NCBI GenBank assembly: GCA_947164985.1
Contig: CAMUYI010000001.1
Span: 186,001 to 250,000, forward strand
From: an uncultured Bacteroidales bacterium
GTDB taxonomy: Bacteria > Bacteroidota > Bacteroidia > Bacteroidales > Paludibacteraceae
Direction: 5' to 3'
DNA: 64,000 nt
The translations under genes and the position numbers were made by a program. Of the stretch, positions 47,959 to 56,845 are shown in pieces. The notes beneath the pieces are model-generated. The model ran no database searches. It saw nothing but the letters and a program-made list of their open reading frames with translations, and was not told the DNA's origin. Position 1 is the stretch's first letter, and each line of letters begins with the position of its first letter.

Positions 47959-49611
47959 CTATACAACAACCCACTGTCTATTATTCACAACACGAATTTT
48001 CTTATTCTTACGAAGGAATGCTAATAGATTTGTTATTTTATCCGCCTTTTGTCTATCCGTCAATATTTCCGGAAGTTTAGTCCACAGCAAGTCATTAATC
48101 TCTTGCCTACTCATAGTTCCGTTATCCTCAATTGCTTTCAAAATAAGTTGCTTATAGTAGTTATCATCCAATCCTTTATTTTTGCTGTACTGCGCCTTTT
48201 GTTTGGTTATTTGAGCTACCGAACTGGAAATATATAGCGAACTGGCTCTTCCTTCTACGAGTTGTTTCTTACGTAACATTTTGAGCGCGTCTGCTGTGAT
48301 AGGTAATCTGCGTTGGACACGATCTAGCAGATAGGCTTCCGTCAGTGTAATATCCGCGTGCTCCATCAGTAATCGGCTATAGTCGGCATTCAGTACGGCT
48401 CCCGGGATATGGAGAACAACTTGATTAGGTTCCCCTTGTTCGTATTGAGGCATAGGCAAGAACCTTTTTCGCTGACTTTGGAAGATTTTATGAATACCAT
48501 ACCCTTGCGTATCAATCATTTTCAGGTTAACCATAGCCTGTGTCAAAAACGGATTGCGGTACTTTGTCGGAGTCTTGGTACCAGTATAATAATCTTCGAA
48601 TCGACCTTCAAAGAACGAGCCGTAATTGGAAAAGATCAGTTCATCGGGACGTTCTGTTACTACCACACGTCTATTGAGAGTATAGTCTTGGTGCGCAACA
48701 CAGTTATAGAGAGCCTCTAATATAGACTCGCTGTCATATTTCCACACATCAGCAGGAATGAGACTATTTTGAGGGAAGATTTTTATTCTATAATTTCTGA
48801 TGCGGTGCAAGAGATTATCTGTGGACAATAAGTACGGTATTGTAAAGATATCGCTGGCGGTCTCTTCTTCAGATTGTAGGCGCCATACGATTTGGCTAAT
48901 ATGATTCAGTAAATGCGCTGATTCGGGTTTTCCAACGAGTAATAAAGTTGTACGGGTAATTTTTCCATTGATAGTAAGCCGTGCCTTATCTAAGAATGTT
49001 ATTGTGTCCCAATTATTAGCTTCCTCTGCATAATTTGGGAACCTTTGCAGGTAGCCCTCTTTTGCAATACGCAATGCGTCCGGATCAAGATCTTCGAGCG
49101 TAGCGTTCTCTACTATTTGTTTAGTCCAATCCGTTTGAGAGTTATAGATCGTGCGCAACCAATCGGTATAAGGCAATAATGAGGTTGTTTGGCTATTAAT
49201 TCGGATGTATGGAATCTTCTTGTAGGTTGTAGGTGCGCCTTCCGCAGCTGGAATAGAAAGTACTACGATGCGAGTTTTGCCATTGTATTGAAAGTCCTCG
49301 AACTTAAAATCAATACGGGGTTCCACCATACGCCGTAGGTATAATTCCAAATCTTGATTACCCAAGGCCTTTTGAGATAGATAATTAAAGGTTGTTCCTT
49401 TGATATCATGCGTATCATCATCTATTCCCATGAACAAGTATCCCTTCTCTTGGTTTTGAAGACAAGCCCCATTTGACAAGGCTGAGATGTATTGTCCCAA
49501 ACGATCTACTTCCACAAAATTCATCTTGAATTCGAGGAATTGGTTCTCTTGCGTATACAGACCTAGCATTTGGTCTAACAAACTAGAATACTCACTATCT
49601 TTATTGGTCAT
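47959..49611 (-). CDS. AlbA_2/Schlafen-type putative DNA/RNA-binding protein (RecG C-terminal-like)
   Basis: ENQFLEFKMNF...ISALSNGACLQNQEKGYLFMGIDDDTHDIKGT; ALYNCVAHQDYTLNRRVVVTERPDELIFSNYGSF. Confidence 0.82.
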   Translation of the reverse strand: MTNKDSEYSSLLDQMLGLYTQENQFLEFKMNFVEVDRLGQYISALSNGACLQNQEKGYLFMGIDDDTHDIKGTTFNYLSQKALGNQDLELYLRRMVEPRIDFKFEDFQYNGKTRIVVLSIPAAEGAPTTYKKIPYIRINSQTTSLLPYTDWLRTIYNSQTDWTKQIVENATLEDLDPDALRIAKEGYLQRFPNYAEEANNWDTITFLDKARLTINGKITRTTLLLVGKPESAHLLNHISQIVWRLQSEEETASDIFTIPYLLSTDNLLHRIRNYRIKIFPQNSLIPADVWKYDSESILEALYNCVAHQDYTLNRRVVVTERPDELIFSNYGSFFEGRFEDYYTGTKTPTKYRNPFLTQAMVNLKMIDTQGYGIHKIFQSQRKRFLPMPQYEQGEPNQVVLHIPGAVLNADYSRLLMEHADITLTEAYLLDRVQRRLPITADALKMLRKKQLVEGRASSLYISSSVAQITKQKAQYSKNKGLDDNYYKQLILKAIEDNGTMSRQEINDLLWTKLPEILTDRQKADKITNLLAFLRKNKKIRVVNNRQWVVV

Positions 49612-49663
49612 AATATGGATGTTGATTTTATTGTTCGTTTATACTTTGCACACAAAAAGTGCG

Positions 49664-49694
49664 CAAAGTTACACATTATTTCTCACATATGCAA
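49664..49694 (-). promoter_or_regulatory. promoter for the AlbA_2 gene
   Basis: caaagtta...atatgcaa. Confidence 0.6.
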
Positions 49695-49733
49695 GAAAAA
49701 AGTATAGTTTGCTATAAAAAATAACACGATCTC

Positions 49734-49764
49734 TTGCATATATCAAATAACTGTTGTATCTTTG
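49734..49764 (+). promoter_or_regulatory. promoter of orphan short transcript
   Basis: TTGCATAT...TATCTTTG. Confidence 0.65.
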
Positions 49765-49770
49765 CAACGT

Positions 49771-49849
49771 GAAATAAAAAATTGAATAAATCATTTCAAA
49801 ATGGATAGTAACCTACTTTAACGTCAACCGCTCACGGTTGGCGTTTTTT
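49771..49849 (+). ncRNA. candidate ~79-nt sRNA with a 6-codon ORF (MDSNLL)
   Basis: Promoter at 49734-49764; atggatagtaacctactttaa at 49801; terminator acgtcaaccgctcacggttggcgtttttt. Confidence 0.5.
49821..49849 (+). terminator. intrinsic terminator of orphan transcript
   Basis: acgtcaaccg-ctca-cggttggcgt-ttttt. Confidence 0.85.
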
Positions 49850-49933
49850 ACTTTTGGTCTATTGACATAAAATCCATTTTTCGTGCTCTTTCTTACTAAA
49901 ATGCACATTTTTTAAGAAAAAATTACATTTTTC

Positions 49934-49964
49934 TTGCGTATTTAATAGATTATTCGTAAATTTG
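49934..49964 (+). promoter_or_regulatory. promoter for TonB-dependent receptor-like gene
   Basis: TTGCGTAT...TAAATTTG. Confidence 0.6.
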
Positions 49965-49990
49965 CAGCCGATTTAGAATGGATAATCATT

Positions 49991-52510
49991 ATGGAAATGA
50001 AACGAGTAATTACTTTTATATTAGTTGCTTTTACAACGATTTGTGCTCACGCAGCGATAATCACGGGTACTGTTCGTGAGAGTTCTTCCAATGATGCAAT
50101 AGCATATGCGACTGTTTCATTGTTGAAGCCCGATAGTTCGTTATATTCCGGAGCCATCTCCGATGATAACGGCAATTTCAAATTACAAGCACCCTCCGGC
50201 ACCTATATTTTGCATGTCAGCTATGTCGGGTATAATTCTTTATATCGGGATGTTAATTTGAATAGGGAAAAATTAGAACTTGGGAACATCTTCTTAACGG
50301 AAGAAACCATCGTCATGACTGAAGTTGAGATCAAAGCCAACAAACCCCTCATTCAACGCCAGATGGATAAGATTGTGATGAATGTAAGCAGTAGTCCGTT
50401 TGCTATAGGCAGTTCCGGCGCAGACATGCTCAAGAAAGCTCCTGGCGTAGTGATTGACAAAGACGGCAATGTGACTGTCAACGGGAAAAGCGTAGCCGTA
50501 TATATCGATGGAAGACCGTCTTACATGAATAATGAGCAGTTAAAAGGTCTGTTACAAGGAACGGATGCCACAACGATTGACAAGATAGAGATTATTACCA
50601 ACCCTTCTGCCAAGTATGATGCTGCGGGACAAGGTGGAATCATCAATATCAAGCTCAAAAAGAACAAATCCATCGGCGTCAGCGGAACACTCTCCGGTTC
50701 GTATTCCGGTATGTATTTTAAGAAATCGGATAAATACTATCAAGGAGATCATTTTTCATTCTCTATTAACCATCGCGGTGCAAAAACATATACTTCTTTT
50801 GCTTTGACCCAAATGTATAATAATTCCGGTGAATATACCTCTTCTATAAGCCAACAACCATACTCCGGCGATACGATGCGTACCATTAGCGAATCCAGAG
50901 CGGAAGATGTCTTCCAATATTATAGTGCACGGCTTACCAACGATTGGTATATCAACGACAAGCACACTTTGGGTTTTATAATTAATGTTCCCGTGATGAA
51001 GTTCGATATGCTTTCTAATCCAACTGACAGATATCACTCAATAATCCGATGGGGAAATGACACCATCCAAGATATTATTACCCGGAATCACAGTCAAATG
51101 CTTTGGCCGCGCTATTCGGGAAATTTAAACTATACCTTTGTCATTAACGATTCGCTCAACCAAGAACTGACAGTCAATACCGACTATCGTCGTACCGGAA
51201 ACAAGGTCGATAATCCACAAGAAAATATCGTTTGGGTGAATAATGATGCTATAGTGAAGCGAGTGCCAGACTATATAGGCGTCAAAACCAAACAAGATGT
51301 AGATATTTTTTCCGTCAAAGCAGATTTCCAAACCGCGTTTTGGAAGACCGGCATGATTGAGTGTGGAGCAAAATATACCATGAGTCATACCGCCAATGCG
51401 CTGACGGAAGATTCTGTGATTGCCTCTTATCGCAGTACCACCGAAATGGCATACGATTACATGGAGCATATAGGGGCTGTATACATATCGGCTGCAAAAC
51501 AATTCAATGAACATTGGAATGCCAAAATCGGTTTGCGTGGAGAATTGACAAGCAACAAAGGTATCTATCAAAAGGAAACGGAAACAAAAACTGTTACCAA
51601 AAAGCCCTATTTTAACCTTTTTCCATCAGCCTTTGTCGGGTATAATCCTACCGATAAATGGGCGCTCAGTCTGAACTATACGCGTCGTATCAGCCGTCCT
51701 GACTATTGGTCATTGAACCCGTTTGTTCACTATTATGATGCTCATACATACTACTGTGGTAATCCGGATCTGAAACCAATGTTCACAAACCAAGTAGCTT
51801 TTAATGTCGGATGGAGTCGGTATATAAATTTGGAATTGGAATTCAGTCATACAGCCGGAACAATCACTATGCGTCCGGAGATGTTGGCTAATGGTGATTT
51901 AAAATACTCTTATGTTAACTTCGGGACAACGATGTCTGCAGGTGGTTCCATTTCCTTAACAGAGATTCCTATCGTTCCAAAATTCAAAACGGACGACAAA
52001 GGTAAGCGTGAAATAGATGGCGCCTGGTTAGCTTTGACCGCGAATATCGGTCTCTATGATAACATCAGTGTTGCCGACCCGACTAATGATGCTAAATACG
52101 GCACCAAACATGCCTTCCATTCTTCATACTACGGCTCATTGACTGCTTATCTTCCGAAAGAATGGCAGATAGCGGTAGATGCATGGGGATCCACTCCATA
52201 TACTTCCAATTATGAATCGTGGTCCGGAGGATATAATATAGGTGTTGGTATTAAAAAGACATGGTCTGAGTATGGATTGACACTCAGTGCCAATGTAGAT
52301 GATTTAGTTCGTTCATCTATTTGGTCTTCTCACTCCATCGGTATGGCAGACGGTTATTTCACCTCATCGAAAACCATAGGAGATAATCAAAATATCAGCC
52401 TTGGTATCACGTGGCAATTCGGTAAAACTCAACAACATAAATACCGCAATGTAGGGGACTACGAACAGGATAGCCGCATGGGAGGCGGAGGAGGAAAAGG
52501 AGGACGATAA
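49991..52510 (+). CDS. TonB-dependent receptor-like outer membrane beta-barrel protein
   Basis: Carboxypeptidase-regulatory-like N-domain, plug (SSGADMLKKAPGVVIDKDGNVTVNGKSVAVYIDGRP), barrel. Confidence 0.9.
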   Translation: MEMKRVITFILVAFTTICAHAAIITGTVRESSSNDAIAYATVSLLKPDSSLYSGAISDDNGNFKLQAPSGTYILHVSYVGYNSLYRDVNLNREKLELGNIFLTEETIVMTEVEIKANKPLIQRQMDKIVMNVSSSPFAIGSSGADMLKKAPGVVIDKDGNVTVNGKSVAVYIDGRPSYMNNEQLKGLLQGTDATTIDKIEIITNPSAKYDAAGQGGIINIKLKKNKSIGVSGTLSGSYSGMYFKKSDKYYQGDHFSFSINHRGAKTYTSFALTQMYNNSGEYTSSISQQPYSGDTMRTISESRAEDVFQYYSARLTNDWYINDKHTLGFIINVPVMKFDMLSNPTDRYHSIIRWGNDTIQDIITRNHSQMLWPRYSGNLNYTFVINDSLNQELTVNTDYRRTGNKVDNPQENIVWVNNDAIVKRVPDYIGVKTKQDVDIFSVKADFQTAFWKTGMIECGAKYTMSHTANALTEDSVIASYRSTTEMAYDYMEHIGAVYISAAKQFNEHWNAKIGLRGELTSNKGIYQKETETKTVTKKPYFNLFPSAFVGYNPTDKWALSLNYTRRISRPDYWSLNPFVHYYDAHTYYCGNPDLKPMFTNQVAFNVGWSRYINLELEFSHTAGTITMRPEMLANGDLKYSYVNFGTTMSAGGSISLTEIPIVPKFKTDDKGKREIDGAWLALTANIGLYDNISVADPTNDAKYGTKHAFHSSYYGSLTAYLPKEWQIAVDAWGSTPYTSNYESWSGGYNIGVGIKKTWSEYGLTLSANVDDLVRSSIWSSHSIGMADGYFTSSKTIGDNQNISLGITWQFGKTQQHKYRNVGDYEQDSRMGGGGGKGGR

Positions 52511-52539
52511 TTGTGTTGTAATATATAACTATGCATATA

Positions 52540-52570
52540 GAAAAATCGCTCATTCCGGGCGATTTTTTTG
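52540..52570 (+). terminator. terminator after 49991-52510
   Basis: aaaaatcgctcattccgggcgattttttt. Confidence 0.85.
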
Positions 52571-52590
52571 TATCTATACGTATTGTATAT

Positions 52591-53829
52591 TTAGTTGTGT
52601 GACATGTAGTATTCCCGCACTGAGTTTCTCCACTCTTGGAGCACTGTATTATCGGCTTGCAATGCATCGGAATACTCTATGGAGTAAAGGCGTCTATCAG
52701 ACGTTATCACCTTGGGATCAAACATACCGTCTCTAAACAAATTCTTATCATAAATGATGAGACATGGCATGTTTTTGCTATTGGCGATGGCTGCCTCAAT
52801 ATGCAACCATGGCGAAACGAGCGAAACACTGCTAAGCGGTTTTCGATCCACCGAATCCATATCTTTATGCAGACAACCGTCCGTAATCTGCATATACTCG
52901 CAGGCAAAAATAACACATCCGTCGCAGGGATCCATGCGTGCTTCGATATCGGATAACTGCGAGACAATCGGATATTCGTCACGGTTGATACAAACAGTAG
53001 AAGAGGCTATTTGTAGATTTTCTATGATGTTTATAATATTGTCATATTGCATTTTCTGCTTCAGATCCATAACACCTAACTTGCTTATAAAGATCTTGGT
53101 TTCGGCTTTACGTGGCACATATGTTCCCGCCTTAGGATCTTTATTGGCATGGAATATGCCATTGGCATCCAAAAATTCAAAAATCGGGCGCTTATTCCAT
53201 GTCGCTTGCTCCAATCCTTCCGCATCTTGAAAGTTCGCTCCCTCCAATACACAATCTTTATCAAAACGCACTCCTTTCAGGTTAGCGCCCTTGAAAGTGG
53301 CCGAATCAAGCAAACAGTTGTGGAAAACTGTCCCACTAAGGTTAGCACAATAAAAAACAGCCTTCTGCGCGTTGATGAAGTTAAGGCTACAATCTTTGAT
53401 AATCGCGTGGTAACAATCCACCTGCTCCATCGGCAGACGGATGTTCTTGTATTTTTCCTCATTAGTCAACTGATATTGCACACATGACTTCGGTTTTATT
53501 AAAGCACCTAACATATTGATATGCTGCATGTCCTGTCCCGTGAGCGACTTGGCATAGGAAAAGACATCTGCCACCACTTTTTGCAAAGCAACCGGGATGG
53601 ATGTGCGCAGCAATGCGACCAACACATTCTTCGTTTTGGAAGCATACATGAAATCGCCTACGTAATCACGCAACATGATGGCCGCTGTGATTTGCTCCAC
53701 CAATTTGTCCGAATACAACGATTTGGCACAAGACGTAAATAACTCTCTTTCCTTAGCATAGTATTGAATCAAAAAAGCAATGCCTGCTATCAAGAAAGAA
53801 GCAATTGCAATAATAACGGTAATTGCCAT
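52591..53829 (-). CDS. membrane-anchored pentapeptide-repeat protein with C-terminal TIR-like/nucleotide-processing domain
   Basis: N-terminal TM (MAITVIIAIASFLIAGIAFLIQYY); pentapeptides (AVFYCANLSGTVFHNCLLDSATFKGANLKGVRF); C-term TKIFISKLGV...CINRDEYPIVSQLSDIEARMDPCDGCVIFACEYMQI...SPWLHIEAAIANSKNMPCLIIYD. Confidence 0.6.
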   Translation of the reverse strand: MAITVIIAIASFLIAGIAFLIQYYAKERELFTSCAKSLYSDKLVEQITAAIMLRDYVGDFMYASKTKNVLVALLRTSIPVALQKVVADVFSYAKSLTGQDMQHINMLGALIKPKSCVQYQLTNEEKYKNIRLPMEQVDCYHAIIKDCSLNFINAQKAVFYCANLSGTVFHNCLLDSATFKGANLKGVRFDKDCVLEGANFQDAEGLEQATWNKRPIFEFLDANGIFHANKDPKAGTYVPRKAETKIFISKLGVMDLKQKMQYDNIINIIENLQIASSTVCINRDEYPIVSQLSDIEARMDPCDGCVIFACEYMQITDGCLHKDMDSVDRKPLSSVSLVSPWLHIEAAIANSKNMPCLIIYDKNLFRDGMFDPKVITSDRRLYSIEYSDALQADNTVLQEWRNSVREYYMSHN

Positions 53830-53932
53830 AGCATCAGATCTATTCGTTTAACATTCTTTTATTTTTCCGGCTGCAAAGGTACAACAAAAAAATGAAAAGA
53901 CCATATTTTTAAAGAAAAAAATGCATTTTTTT

Positions 53933-53963
53933 TTGCATAATTGGTAGATTTTTTGTAATTTTG
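53933..53963 (+). promoter_or_regulatory. promoter of the cupin operon
   Basis: TTGCATAA...TAATTTTG. Confidence 0.6.
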
Positions 53964-54042
53964 CGGCTGATTTTGTGATTTTTTAGGCACTATATATGCC
54001 AAAAAATGTGATTTCTGAGATGCTGCAAACAATAATACACAC

Positions 54043-54468
54043 ATGAAAACAATCAAGGGGAATCAAATACAGCTCGCATTACAAGACATTAAACGCGTCT
54101 ATCTATGCGGCAAGAACTTGAGTTCTCAAGCCTTCGAACACATAGAGAATGAGGGTTTGGAGATCGGCATCAGCGATTACAAAGAGTTCACCGCTGATGT
54201 TCCTCATGTCCATACGAGCAATGATGAGTACAATATCGTCATGGAAGGGGAAGTGAAAGTATATGTGTTTGAGGAGAAGAAAGAGTATGCGTTCGGCAAA
54301 GACGGAGTCTTTTTGATCGAACCGCATATGCCTTATATGGTGAAAGCAAAAGCAGGGACACAGGTGCTTTTTGTCAAATCTCCGGGAGGTAATGACAAAC
54401 AACTCTTGCCTATCACATCTCCAATCGAGCATTGGATGCGCGCGTGGGAAAACACTATGAACGGCTAA
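54043..54468 (+). CDS. cupin-domain protein
   Basis: PHVHTSNDEYNIVMEGEVKVYVFEEKKEYAFGKDGVFLIEPHMPYMVKAKAGTQVLFVKSPGG. Confidence 0.8.
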   Translation: MKTIKGNQIQLALQDIKRVYLCGKNLSSQAFEHIENEGLEIGISDYKEFTADVPHVHTSNDEYNIVMEGEVKVYVFEEKKEYAFGKDGVFLIEPHMPYMVKAKAGTQVLFVKSPGGNDKQLLPITSPIEHWMRAWENTMNG

Positions 54469-54480
54469 AATTCAATCACT

Positions 54481-55434
54481 ATGAGATACATCAAAGAGGC
54501 CATTATTCATTCACGTCGCGAATTGCAGGCTGTCGGTTCTGTTTGCGTGACCATTTGGGCATTTGTAGGTGCCCTATTAGACAAACAAATATTATGGCTT
54601 TTACTGGCTGTAATGTTTGCCATCTTCGTAGTAGTAAGTTGTGGAATCATTCTTGTCCGATATATCAGCGTCAAACGCGGTTTTATTACCGTAGAGGTTT
54701 TCCACAATCACCGTGTTACGCTTATGCGAAATGATTTCCAGGTCAATGCAGACTATCTGCTCCATCACCTTGATGAGCAAAAAATGAAAGAATTAGTTAT
54801 GGTGATGGGAATCGACATAACCGCGGATATGGCACTCAATACAAGACGCGGAATTGCGCATGACATGCTGAAGTATTTAAACAGTAATTATACGGAACAT
54901 GGAAAACTTCCTCAAGATGTTATTAATGAGCAAATAAGTGACTATTTTAATTCAAAATCTCCTTCTGGTGAGCGATGCAAATTGGATTTCGGCGAATGTA
55001 TAGAAGTCGAACTGGAATTAACGCCTAAAAACGACCCATCCGGAAAAACCCTCCCATGTAATCTGTTGATGGTAGTCAACTCCAAGAAAAAAGACTATAA
55101 CAAGAATAATCACGAATCCATTGACAGTGACGGCAAATCCAATTTGATTATTCCGACCATTTATAATCATATCAAATCAACAAATAAATATACCTCTATG
55201 TTGATTGGTATTATGGGGTCAAATGGCCTGGCTGTTCCTTATTTGCCTGAATTCTCTCAAATCATCAATCAATTGGCATGGTTAGGCACGGAGGCTCCTG
55301 ACGTTTTATTCTATGACGTCTACTTGTCTATTCGTGAGCAAGACTATTTTGATCATTGGAAAGTGTCGCTATCTCAGTTAGAGGCGTATTTGCATGCATG
55401 TGCTGACTATTACCCGCCTCAAACAGAAAAATAA
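54481..55434 (+). CDS. two-TM protein with possible macro-like (DUF6430/ThsA-II-like) cytoplasmic domain
   Basis: Two N-terminal TM helices then FGECIEVELEL...CNLLMVVNSKK...SNLIIPTIYNHIKSTNKYTSMLIGIMGSNGLAVPYLPEFSQIINQL. Confidence 0.4.
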   Translation: MRYIKEAIIHSRRELQAVGSVCVTIWAFVGALLDKQILWLLLAVMFAIFVVVSCGIILVRYISVKRGFITVEVFHNHRVTLMRNDFQVNADYLLHHLDEQKMKELVMVMGIDITADMALNTRRGIAHDMLKYLNSNYTEHGKLPQDVINEQISDYFNSKSPSGERCKLDFGECIEVELELTPKNDPSGKTLPCNLLMVVNSKKKDYNKNNHESIDSDGKSNLIIPTIYNHIKSTNKYTSMLIGIMGSNGLAVPYLPEFSQIINQLAWLGTEAPDVLFYDVYLSIREQDYFDHWKVSLSQLEAYLHACADYYPPQTEK

Positions 55435-55455
55435 ACGCTTTAAATTTATATTTTC

Positions 55456-56829
55456 ATGAAGAAAAACATGGTATATCATAGTATGAAAAAAATGTTTATG
55501 TTGCTGTTAGTAGCAGCGGTGGCAATGTCTTGCTCCAATTTCTCTACGGAGAGAGAGGGGATCGTGGTGAAAGATCCGCATAACCTCCTTAGAAAAGAGC
55601 TTAAAGACTCGTTACAGAACCCGATCTTGTTGTTTCCGACACGATTGGAGGTGTTGGAATCTCTGCCTTTTGGTTCAGAGGAACAAGTGATCGATAGCCT
55701 GTGGAATCTCGAACCGACATCGGTATTGATTGTAGCCTCTACCCATCCGGACTATGTATTTGTTCGTTTGAATGAGATCTTCGACGGCGCGATGTCCGCT
55801 GCCAAGGAAGGTACATTGGGTTCATCTGATTACTATAAAGTGCAACTAAGTGACAGTTCGGACATCAACAACAAGATCATAAGCATTATCAATCAATTGT
55901 TAAATACGGAGTCGTCAATGACCAATGCTTATTTGATAGAATATATCAAAGGCGAAATATTAGGACCGATCTATTCTTGGACCACTCCGGATGACAGTTG
56001 GGTATATCGTATTTTTTACTATCCGGCTCAGCGGCCTTTTGTATGGATGATCAATCTGACGGGCAACTACTTCTTAGGCCTTTTCCTGGTGATGTTACTA
56101 TTGGAGATTATATCGTATTTTACGAACACGCGAGTAATAAAACGTTATACGCGCAATGGTACACGTCAACTGAGCCAAGGGGATGTTATCAAACTGCAAA
56201 CGATAATCAATTTAGTGGATGTGGTAATCGTGATATTACCTGCTACGTTGGGCGCTTTGTCAATAGGAGTGCAAGTTTCCAATGTAGGTGCGGAGTTTTC
56301 TCGAGGCCTCGTAGAATACATGGGATTAAGTTATGCTTTTGTAGATAATTTCTATCAGGGTTCAGGAAACGAGCCCAATATATGGCTTACGATTCTGACA
56401 TGTTTGACTTTTTATATAGCCAAGTATAACAAAGAGAATGGGGGCATGGCAGCTGCCGGATGGTGCGGTGCCTTATGGTTTATCCTGATTGCCTCTTCGG
56501 CTGCGTTCGCATGGGCCGTCATGTTGCTGTTTATGGGCGGAGCAATTATGAATTCGAAACATTTCTGGGCGGATACCTATGTTGAAGCACGTTTGAATGG
56601 AATAGGAAAAGTGGAAAGTGTTTTTTGGATGAGTCTCACTCCGATAGTGGTTGTATTTGGCGCATTCTTGGGGAACTGGTTAGCGACAAGAAGCGTAGAA
56701 ATAGATCCGAATCGATTCCAAGTGCCGGCATGTCATGTTCAAGCCGGGGTAATAGACAAACCACGTCCGCATATAGAAACATGGTTCGCTCAGTTTGACA
56801 AGGAATTGGAATCAACTATCAACGAATAA
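55456..56829 (+). CDS. hypothetical membrane lipoprotein
   Basis: MLLLVAAVAMSCSNFS lipobox, 5-6 predicted TM helices in C-terminal half. Confidence 0.65.
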   Translation: MKKNMVYHSMKKMFMLLLVAAVAMSCSNFSTEREGIVVKDPHNLLRKELKDSLQNPILLFPTRLEVLESLPFGSEEQVIDSLWNLEPTSVLIVASTHPDYVFVRLNEIFDGAMSAAKEGTLGSSDYYKVQLSDSSDINNKIISIINQLLNTESSMTNAYLIEYIKGEILGPIYSWTTPDDSWVYRIFYYPAQRPFVWMINLTGNYFLGLFLVMLLLEIISYFTNTRVIKRYTRNGTRQLSQGDVIKLQTIINLVDVVIVILPATLGALSIGVQVSNVGAEFSRGLVEYMGLSYAFVDNFYQGSGNEPNIWLTILTCLTFYIAKYNKENGGMAAAGWCGALWFILIASSAAFAWAVMLLFMGGAIMNSKHFWADTYVEARLNGIGKVESVFWMSLTPIVVVFGAFLGNWLATRSVEIDPNRFQVPACHVQAGVIDKPRPHIETWFAQFDKELESTINE

Positions 56830-56845
56830 GGTATAGTAAGAAATA

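Noticed and set aside
52591-56829. Calling the region a proven Thoeris defence system
   Set aside because: Macro and TIR assignments rest on short motifs seen by eye; no database or structural support available, so kept as a hypothesis only
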